Made by a program: the position numbers and the translations under genes. 64,000 bases of DNA from Aphanomyces cochlioides. Taxonomy: Eukaryota; Oomycota; Saprolegniomycetes; Saprolegniales; Verrucalvaceae. A model generated the notes under the pieces. It did no database searches and had not been told where the DNA came from. It was given only the letters and a program-made list of their open reading frames with translations. Positions 56,441 to 64,000 of the stretch are shown in pieces (positions within the stretch are counted from its first letter, which is position 1; every line of letters starts with the position of its first letter). The DNA is taken from contig JAHQRK010000010.1 in NCBI GenBank assembly GCA_019828595.1, forward strand, positions 806,001 through 870,000, given 5' to 3'.

Positions 56441-57589
56441 GTCTGGTCTCGTCGTCGCACTGTCGACAGCGACACGGAACTCCTCAAACTGTCCTGTCCA
56501 TTGCAAGCGCCTCGATTGTGCAGACGGACGAAACGCATTGGCCGCGCATGGACACCGGTATGCCTGGCACGCAATGTGCACAGATTCCAACTGTCTCACC
56601 AAGTTCTTCGTATGGTGAGGACTTGATAAGTAGCAAATATGAGCGAAATTATATGGAAAAAATTCAGGGTGAGTTCATATTAGCTGTAGTTTATGTAGGA
56701 ACAATATATTGTGGTACAGGTATGTTATTTTGTACCTGGTACGCAATCAGTGTCGACACCACCGACACAGTGGCGTCGAATGTGGAGAAAGATGAGCAAG
56801 ATGGAGCCTCTTGTGGACGACGATGATTGCATTCTTTGCTTCGTGGTGACTCACGTCGGCCGAGAGGATGCAAAGACCACCGTCCCAGTTCACGCGGTGG
56901 CAATTCCACCATGAGATCGATCGTCCAGAGTGGGCTACATGTGCGACTTGGTAAAGATACATGGAGGATGAAACTTGATGCACCTTCAGTCCTTGTGAAC
57001 GCACTCCACAGTCTACAGTAGTGGCGATGGAATCGACGCCCCCTTCTCCCCCATAAGCCCCCCATCTCTTCCCTGAAGATGCAAGTCAAGATGGCAAACA
57101 TGGCTGTCCCAAGTATTGATCCACGTGGACGATGCTCTTCTCCTCTTGACACCACGGTGGCAACAGTTCCTCCAGTTGTCCATTGAGCAACTTTACCTGG
57201 CGGCGGCATCCTCTTCCTTGCGAACAAGGACCGAATCCTCTCCTTGGACAGTATGCGGAGCCGCCGACGCGCTGCTACGTGCTTATCTCAGCAACGTTCC
57301 TTGAGACCATTCCCATGACTCGAATCCGACGACGAGGACGATGTTTATTGTACATGTTGATCCAAGTCATCGCCGCCGAGTGCGCTTTCTCCGTGGAGAT
57401 CCAAAGTCCATGGCGCTTTCCATAGTCAGTGACATACCTTTCGGCCGTGGACGAGCAGTCGAGAAAGCTTTCTTCTCTCCACTGAGAACGTGATTGGCAG
57501 CGCGCATACGACAGGCAACATTTGTCATCGGTTCTTCCACCTTCCTATGACCCCCATCGCGATCTTTGTCATAGTTGAATCAGCTCAAC
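56441..57589. other. Intergenic between P450 copies, no supported gene
   Basis: An AT-rich block (about 56620-56745) interrupts otherwise GC-richer DNA. Open frames around 56691-57227 (minus) and 56747-57004 (minus) overlap each other and match no family I can name. They could be remnants of mobile DNA or pseudogenes. No motif supports a call. Confidence 0.4.
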
Positions 57590-59226
57590 ATGGCAGCGCT
57601 CGACGTGACAGCTCTGGGCTGGCCATCCGCGACGACGGTCGTCGTTGGCGCGAGCATCAGTCTCGTGGGCTTGTTCCTCCACACGTTTGTGATTGCGCCA
57701 TGGCGGTCTCCATTCAATCGTCTTCCCGGTCCAAAGGCCGTCAGTCTCATCTTCGGCAATGTGTCCGCGCTGGTCGTTCCCTCCAACGTCCTCACGCTCT
57801 TCTAGACCTGACATCATGAAGCAAGTCAAGATGTGGAACACGGAGGACTGCTTCCCAGAGCCATACCTGTCGTGGGTCAAAACGTACGGCGGCATCGTCC
57901 ACTACCGCGTGATCACCAAGGAGCAAGTCCAAGTCACAGATCCCAAAGCCGTCCAGTCCATTTTGACCACACAATCGACAGCATTTCCCCGCGACTCGTT
58001 CAGGCGCGGCAACTTTGAGAACCTCCTCGCCGGCCAAGGACTCCTCCGCTCGGAAGGTTCCATCCATGATACCCAGCGCAAAGTGCTCAATGGTCCTTTC
58101 GGCGTTTCCAAGTCAAGGCTCGCTCGGCGTCATCTACGGCCAAACTCTTCGCTGGTGTTCCTCCGTGCTCGACGCGGCCATTGTCAATGGAACTCCTGTC
58201 AACTTGACCACAGGTAAGAGTGAAGGATCGCATCTCACCTGACGACCAACTGCAGAGCTTCCAAAGCTCACGTTGAATGTGATCGGCTTTGCCGCGTTTG
58301 ACTACGACTTCCACGCCAATCCGGCGGCCGGTCTCGCGTACGAGGAGTTGGGCCATCCTCTACCTCTCATTTTTTATGTCTGTATCAGCGTCATCCCGGC
58401 GTTGAACCATCTGCCACTTCCGTCGCTCCAGCGCCTCAACAAAGCGCGGGAAACGCTCCTGCGCATCGTCGGCGACGTGATCGACCACAAACTCCAAGCA
58501 AAGGCCGACCCGATGCGGCCGAAAGACTTGCTCGATCTCATGCTCGACGCCAAAGTTGACAGCCGCGACGCCATCGTCCACACCATGAAGTTCATGTTTG
58601 CCGGCCATGAAACCACAAGTTCCGCGCTCAACTGGGTGATCCATCGACTGACGTCTCATCCGACCGTCGGTGTGAAAGTCCGGGAAGAATGCCAGCGCGT
58701 GTGGGTCAAGTACGGCGCGTTTGACGACTGGGACGCACTGATGGAGTTGACGTACACGACGGCGGTGATCCAGGAAACGCTTCGACTACATCCTGTCGCT
58801 TGTTTCCTCGGCCGCCGCGTTGCAGTGCAAGACTGCAACGTTCCCCTCTCCGACGGCTCTTCCGCTTTCATCCCCAAGGGAACGATCGTCTTGATTCCAA
58901 CTTTTCGTGCGATGCACCGCGATCCAAAGTACTGGTCCCAGCCGCAAGACTTCCTCCCGGAGCGCTTCCTCCACGGCAGCGACGAATTCCTGCGCGATCT
59001 CAAGCTCCGCGACGGCAAGAACCACCCTTTTCACTACCTTCCGTTCAGCTTTGGGAGCAAAAACTGCATCGGCCAGCGTCTCGCCATGGCCGAGCTCCAG
59101 GTAGTCATCGCCACGCTCGTCACCAAGTACGAATTCACGCCGACGCCGCAGACAGACACCCATCATGTCTTCACGGGCGTCACGATCCATCCCGTGAAGC
59201 TCGAAATGGCCGTCCGCCCCCTCTAG
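57590..59226 (+). CDS. Cytochrome P450 monooxygenase, with a probable frameshift
   Basis: Exons 57590-57762, 57806-58213 and 58256-59226. An N-terminal anchor (TTVVVGASISLVGLFLHTFV) is followed by the Pro-rich hinge RLPGPKAV, then I-helix FAGHETTSSALNW, ExxR in IQETLRLHP, PERF (DFLPERFLHG) and the heme loop FSFGSKNCIGQRLA with the Cys ligand. P450s insert oxygen into substrates at the ER membrane with a reductase partner; the substrate is unknown. The three exons total 1,552 nt, one more than a multiple of three. Comparison with the pseudogene at 55.2-56.2 kb puts the frame change at about 58090-58120, where LNGPFGVSK... should continue as ...SLGVIYGQTLRW. It is either a recent loss of function or a sequencing error. 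The first intron's donor (GTCCG) is weak. Confidence 0.8.
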
Positions 59227-59305
59227 CCGCGATGTACCTCCTAGGAATGCCACGACGCGATAACGGAGAGGAAAGATGGATTCGATGAGACTGTCGTGAT
59301 CTAGT

Positions 59306-59623
59306 CTACGCATGCGTTGCGGGTTTGACGTCCTGGTGGTTGTAGAGCTCGCGGAGTCGCTTCATGGATCCGATCGGCGCGTCCACCGCGAGGAGGTTGA
59401 TCACGAATGCTGGAAAGTGGCCGCCTAGATCCACGTGCGCGACCATCGTGACTTGGCACTGATACTTTCCCGTCGGCCGGATCACGTAGCCTGAGATGGG
59501 CATCGTCGCGCGGACGAAATGCGGGTCTTCTGGCATGTCGTCGTGCAGGATGGACCTCGTCGCGATCACGATCGCCTTGTCCGACCGTGACTCCGACGTC
59601 ACGACGACGAAATCGCGCGTCAA
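59306..59623 (-). pseudogene. START-domain gene fragment (C-terminal half only)
   Basis: Minus-strand piece encoding TRDFVVVTSESRSDKAIVIA, SGYVIRPTGKYQCQVTMVAH and VDLGGHFPAFVINLLAVDAP, clearly related to the complete START protein at 62667-63413 (REFVVISSEHKAEDG..., HIDLGGLLPATVINLLATEA). Homology stops at about 59623 with no START sequence or ATG upstream, so it is a truncated copy. Confidence 0.8.
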
Positions 59624-59902
59624 GATGAGATCAGCGAAAAATGAGCGGCTGACAGCGACTGGCCAACCATGCAGGCGATCATAGGTTGTAGACCACGACC
59701 ACGGAGTTGAAATCGCAGATTGTAGCGACGAGAAGCTCTTCTTGACACAATTCCAGACAGAGCGTGGCCGTCTTCATTCCAACTTGCGAGGTTATAGAAT
59801 GGCTTTGACCGGGACAAGAACAGTACCTCGTCGCAACGGCAACCGCCTCGCTTGATTCCTCTCGTCCATTTGACAAGATCATCCCTCGACAGCAAGAAGA
59901 GC

Positions 59903-61649
59903 ATGGCATCAACGCACAAGACGTGGGAATTCCAATGGACGACCGTCCTTAGCCTCACAGATGGCATTGCGCTCCTTGTTGTAGCCATTGGGAATTACTT
60001 GCTCTACCTCCTTGGTCTCCGTCCGTCCATTCAATCGCTCAGGCATCTCCCTGGCCCACGTGCGACCAACTACATCCTCGGCAATGCGTACGCTTCCTCG
60101 TTGTTATTGCTCGCTTCAAGGATGGAGTAGGAAGGAAATCATGAACGAACACAGCTTGTGGCCCGTGGCGGACAGCTTTCCAGAGCCGTACGTCTCGTGG
60201 ATGCAGCAGTTTGGGGGCGCTGTCCACTACCGCGTACTCTTTGAAGAGCGCGTCCAGCTCACAGATCCGACGGCCGTCCATCACGTTTTACACACCCAGA
60301 CGGCCAATTTCCCCCGCCATCCGACCGTCCGCTTCTATCTCCAAGTACGAAACCACTACGCATCATGCATGGAACTCATAGAACTGTGCAGGATATGGCC
60401 GGTGGCATCGGTCTTCTCAGCTCGGAAGATGCGCTCCATGACCGTCAACGCGCCGCCCTGACGTCGATTTTGAATATCGAGCAGATCAACAACATGCTGC
60501 GAGTCGTTCACAGCCAAGCACAACGGTATTGCTCGACGGAACTCGCGACAGCCGCGGCGTTTAGCCCCCCCATGAACATGAACACAGGTACGGCAGCCTC
60601 AGCTTGCTCTTCCATGCTCATCGGCTTTCTCGGTAGTCTTCCAGGAGTTGACGCTGCACACGCTTGGCCTCGTCACGTGTGGCGTTGACTTCCTCGCCAA
60701 CCCGACAGCCAAGCACGCGTACGAGGAACTACAGAAGCATCCAAGTCCAATGCTCATGATGATCGCCATGGCGATTCCTGGCTTCACACACCTTCCGCTT
60801 CCATCCTTTGAGCGTCGGAAACGCGCACGCACTGCACTTTTGAAGGTTGTCCAGGACGCCATCGACGCCAAGCGCCGCAATCTATCTGTAAACAAGCGCA
60901 AGGACTTGATGGATGCGATGCTGGATGCAGAAATCGACGCCAAGGAAGCTGTCGTCCACACTCTCTCTCTGCTTTTGGCTGGTCATGACACCATGAGCAC
61001 CAGTCTTTGCTGGGCTTTGTACTTGCTGTCGACGCACCCGACAGCGATGGCTCAAGTCCGGGCAGAATACCAAGCAGCGATGTCCAAGCACGGCTCGCTC
61101 GGTGAGTCGCCGAACTGCCTTTCTTGGCTGCGGTCATCCAGGAAACCCTTCGACTGCATCCAGTCTTGCCGACGCTTCCTCGTCGCGTCGCCGCTCAAGA
61201 CTGTCACGTTCCCATGGTCGATGGGTCCGATTTCCTCCTCCCCAAGGTACTCTCCGCCAATCTTTCCACCTTTCTATGCTGATATACCTTCGTAGGGAAC
61301 GCCCATCGTGGTAGTGAATTCAGCAATGCATCGAGATCCAAAGTACTGGAAGCGGGCGCGGCATTTCATCCCCGAGCGTTTCATCGCCGGTACGACTGCC
61401 TTTGACGACGATGTGAATCTTCGCGGTGGCCAAAGCTATGCCCGCCATTTCATGCCTTTTGGCCTTGGCACCAAGAGCTGCATTGGCGAACGCTTTGCTC
61501 TCGCCGCGCTCCAATTCGTCGTCGGCACTTTTGTCGCCAACTTTGACTTTGCCGTGACGCGGCAAGCCAACTGCAGACACAAATTTGACGGCCTTGCTGT
61601 CCAACCTGCACACTTGGAGATGTCCGTCCGGCCTCGCAGCACGTGCTAG
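59903..61649 (+). CDS. Cytochrome P450 monooxygenase (second family member), with a probable frameshift
   Basis: Exons 59903-60087, 60131-60344, 60392-60587, 60637-61246 and 61296-61649. Related to, but clearly diverged from, the P450 at 57590. N-terminal anchor (GIALLVVAIGNYLLYLLGL), LPGPRATNYILGN, I-helix LLLAGHDTMSTSLCW, ExxR VIQETLRLHPVLP, PERF (HFIPERFIAG) and heme loop FGLGTKSCIGERF are all encoded. Exon total is 1,559 nt, not a multiple of three: the frame changes between ...MSKHGSLGESP and LPFLAAVIQETLR, near 61100-61113, where the paralogue has about four more residues. So a small deletion or read error probably disrupts it. Introns are 43-49 nt with GTACG donors. The substrate is unknown. 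Confidence 0.8.
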
Positions 61650-61829
61650 CCAAGCTCCGACCCGCGCCATGGAGCGCTAAATATCGCAGAGACTCGAGGA
61701 ATACTCTCTTGAGAAATAGCGTAATCGTCGGCAAAATGTTGAACTTGCATGTTCAAGTCACGGAATCTTCTCTGCCATTCACTGTCGAGAACATCACTTT
61801 GCACTTTACTTGACGGTATAGTTTACAGT

Positions 61830-61848
61830 ACACTTTACTGTAAAGTGT
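61830..61848. repeat. 19-bp perfect palindrome (hairpin)
   Basis: ACACTTTAC, a central T, then GTAAAGTGT: nine-base arms pair perfectly. It lies about 180 bp past the P450 stop, beside further TTTAC/GTAAA motifs like those at 48.0-48.2 kb, and just before the MITE. It could be a terminator-like hairpin or a repeat remnant. Confidence 0.6.
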
Positions 61849-61892
61849 ATGTGGGACAATTTGAGCACTCATATTTTTTAAATTTGAAAGTA

Positions 61893-62475
61893 AGGGTGGG
61901 TCTGGATGCCGAAAAAATGCCAAAAAAGAGATTTTTTGGCAATTTTTGAAAAATTGGCATTTTTTAGAACTATGTCTATCTGGATCAAAAGAATGACATT
62001 TTTCAAAAATTGCCAAAAATTAAAGATTTTGGCAAAAAATAAAAAAGTGATCGAGAGGTGTTTTTTTCGTGAAACGTGTAAAAAATATAAAAATTTTGTG
62101 CAACGACATACAATCTGGATATGCTTTCTGCAATTCTGCGTCCCTCATTCGCAATTCTGTCTTGTTGTGATTCGTTTTTCCTTCGCATGGTCAACAATGT
62201 TGTGTTTGACATTGCTCACGTGCGGAAATTCTTTCGTTGACCAGATCTCAGCTTAATCTCAATATCAAGTGTGTGGAGGGAATGCTGATCAATTCATTAT
62301 CCAATCCTAGGTTCCTCAATTCTTAAGAAATGAGTCATAATTTTATGAAATTTTATTCATCCAGACAGCCAAAAAATAACAGGAAAAAAAACAGTCCAAT
62401 TTGTTTTGGTATTTTTGAACCAAAAAAATAAAAAATAATTTGGCCAAAAATTGGAGTGTGATCCAGACTCACCCT
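61893..62475. mobile_element. 583-bp MITE-like non-autonomous DNA transposon
   Basis: Both ends carry a 15-bp terminal inverted repeat differing at one base: AGGGTGGGTCTGGAT at 61893 and, in reverse complement at the right end (62475), AGGGTGAGTCTGGAT. It is flanked by the direct repeat AAGTA (61888-61892 and 62476-62480), fitting a 5-bp target-site duplication. The interior is very AT-rich, has no transposase frame, and contains a second inverted repeat (22-nt arms at 61933-61954 and 61998-62019). The superfamily is unassigned. It sits between the last P450 and the START gene. Confidence 0.75.
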
Positions 62476-62666
62476 AAGTATAAAATTTGCAAGATATTTA
62501 AATTGTGGAAAATTCGAATGGAGATTGTTGGTGACCAACACTCTCGTCTCGGTTTTGTAATCTCAACGATGGATGCGGCTGAGACAGAAGTTTACTCGGA
62601 AATCCAGCGACAACACGACAGAGCACGCTCCACTGCTGCTCATAATCTAATTTACAGCATCGTGCG

Positions 62667-63413
62667 ATGACCTTCTCCCTCTTCCACAACGACGACGCGT
62701 CGCCCAAGTCCGCCTCGGCCGCCGTGAAGGCGTACAATCTGCAGTCCATCAGCCAAACAACGCCGCCGGACGTCTACACCAAGCACGGCGAAGAAAGCTT
62801 TCGTCTCGTCATGGCCCGTGAGAATGGCGCGGATGGAACGGAATGGCGCGTCGCCAAGTCGTCAGACGGCATGACTGTTTCCCGCGGTATCGTGCCCAAT
62901 GTGTCGTGGCATTGTATCAAGTCGACGGCGCGTATCCCATGCAGCATGACCACGCTCGCGGACAAACTGAACGACGCCAAGGAAATGACCTCGTTTGATG
63001 AAATGACCGCGTCGTGTGAAGTTTTGCCGTCGTTGGCGCCGAGCGGCACGTCGGTGCGCCATGTGAAAGCCAAGCCGATCTTTCCAACACAAGCGCGCGA
63101 ATTTGTCGTCATCTCGTCCGAGCATAAAGCCGAAGACGGGTCGATGATTGTGATCGCGACCCGCTCAATCCACCACGAAGACGTGCCTGAAGTCTCCCAC
63201 TTGGCCCGCGCGACGATGATTCTCTCGGGCTATATCATCCGCGCCGTCGACGACCACACTTGCGAATTAACGGTCATTGCACACATCGACCTCGGTGGTC
63301 TTCTCCCCGCGACAGTCATCAACTTGCTCGCGACGGAGGCGCCACTGCAGCTCATGAAGCGCATGCAGCGACTGTACGGCCGTCGACCAGCGAGTCCTTC
63401 TTCCCGACCTTAG
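62667..63413 (+). CDS. START-domain lipid-binding protein
   Basis: 248 residues, single exon from ATG 62667 (MTFSLFHNDDASPKSASAAV). The C-terminal part matches START domains: ATRSIHHEDVPEVSHLARAT, LSGYIIRAVDDHTCELTVIA, then HIDLGGLLPATVINLLATEA. START domains form a deep hydrophobic pocket for sterols or phospholipids and move them between membranes. Only the START region and a short leader are visible. An upstream exon is possible: a frame at 62520-62667 ends in what looks like a splice acceptor (TTTACAG). Its truncated paralogue at 59306-59623 shows the gene has been duplicated within the P450 cluster. Confidence 0.85.
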   Translation: MTFSLFHNDDASPKSASAAVKAYNLQSISQTTPPDVYTKHGEESFRLVMARENGADGTEWRVAKSSDGMTVSRGIVPNVSWHCIKSTARIPCSMTTLADKLNDAKEMTSFDEMTASCEVLPSLAPSGTSVRHVKAKPIFPTQAREFVVISSEHKAEDGSMIVIATRSIHHEDVPEVSHLARATMILSGYIIRAVDDHTCELTVIAHIDLGGLLPATVINLLATEAPLQLMKRMQRLYGRRPASPSSRP

Positions 63414-63517
63414 TTATCATTAATCTAATCCTTAACTTTATAAGAGTTACAACTTTACCTAATTTTAACTTTGTCAAGTGGTCCAGCGGCGCAAAGACGA
63501 TGCACCAGCGGTAGAGC

Positions 63518-64000
63518 ATGGTCCGACGATTTACAATCCTAGACCACGTCACGGCGGTGCAGAACACGAGTGCCTTTGGCCTCGCTGAGCTTCTGCAGGA
63601 GATCCAAGATCCGCCTCCTCTCGCTCCATCTCGGCCAAGTGATTCACTCCTCGCGTGTCGTAGTCGTCCACCGAGCGCGACTGCCTCCAAGGACGACGAT
63701 GACGAAGATGACATGAACCAAGAGGAGATCTACCACCGTCTCCTCCAGCATCCCGACCTTCAGCCGATCCAGAGACCACCCACGATCACAATCGACGACG
63801 AACCACCGTCTCCAATCTACCACAACGACCTGCACGACGACGATGATATCATCGTTTCCAACACTGCTAGCCATCGCCCGCTCGTGCTAGAGCATCGAGA
63901 CTGCATTGGCATGAAGCGTAGACCGATGTGCAAGGCGCCACAGATCAAAGACAAAGCGCGATTCGAGATCAAACCAAACGTAGCTGGAGCCCTCCGTCGC
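63518..64000 (+). CDS. Hypothetical acidic protein (3' end beyond window)
   Basis: Open plus-strand frame from ATG 63518 (MVRRFTILDHVTAVQNTSAF) to the window end, 161 codons without a stop. It is Pro/Asp-rich with acidic clusters (SKDDDDEDDMNQEEIYHRLL; NDLHDDDDII). No domain is recognised. The clean frame and its length make it likely to be real, but it could be chance in this GC-rich sequence. Confidence 0.5.
   Translation, partial: MVRRFTILDHVTAVQNTSAFGLAELLQEIQDPPPLAPSRPSDSLLACRSRPPSATASKDDDDEDDMNQEEIYHRLLQHPDLQPIQRPPTITIDDEPPSPIYHNDLHDDDDIIVSNTASHRPLVLEHRDCIGMKRRPMCKAPQIKDKARFEIKPNVAGALRR

Overview
This is nuclear DNA from a eukaryote, most likely an oomycete of the Saprolegniales (Aphanomyces-like). 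The clues are a dense gene layout, about 45 spliceosomal introns that are nearly all 37-53 nt with GTACG/GTAAG donors and TAG/CAG acceptors, and oomycete-type genes: an LRR receptor with a tyrosine-kinase-like (TKL) kinase, a GH17 protein with a TAPT-rich linker, a membrane-anchored expansin-like protein, and a P450/START cluster. No prokaryotic signals or tRNA/rRNA genes were seen. Exon joins below were worked out by hand from reading-frame continuity and family conservation. For every gene called intact, exon lengths sum to a multiple of three.

Layout. 1-12.5 kb: one giant minus-strand gene (more than 4,100 codons, running off the left edge) with armadillo repeats, eleven Tudor-like repeats and a near-identical 315-bp tandem array. 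12.7-15.8 kb: two tandem NAD-dependent glycerol-3-phosphate dehydrogenases. 16.6-24.5 kb: a metallo-beta-lactamase hydrolase, an LRR receptor kinase, a TM9SF protein and a GNAT acetyltransferase. 25.7-33.6 kb: a FUSC-type transporter fused to EF-hands, AP-4 mu, and a NELF-B protein containing a bromodomain. 35.3-49.4 kb: GH17 glucanase, a frameshifted S66 peptidase, tRNA CCA-transferase, an unknown coiled-coil protein, a CLC channel, an expansin-like protein and NAD(P)H-hydrate dehydratase. 49.4-55.1 kb: a TPR-RCC1-filamin protein and a kinesin with a Tudor-like tail. 55.1-63.4 kb: a decaying cluster of P450 and START genes, plus a 583-bp MITE. The right edge cuts an unknown gene.

The genes are mostly unrelated housekeeping functions packed head-to-head or tail-to-tail. 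Two convergent pairs share a TTAA tetranucleotide as overlapping stop codons, and one divergent pair has only 48 bp between start codons. The P450/START region behaves differently: it holds truncated, inverted and frameshifted copies that show local duplication and decay.

Most unusual items: the hidden minus-strand Tudor/armadillo repeat giant, the bromodomain inside NELF-B, the FUSC-EF-hand fusion with a GC-AG intron, the Tudor-like kinesin tail, the inverted P450 pseudogene and the MITE. I do not see a convincing wholly new multi-gene system.
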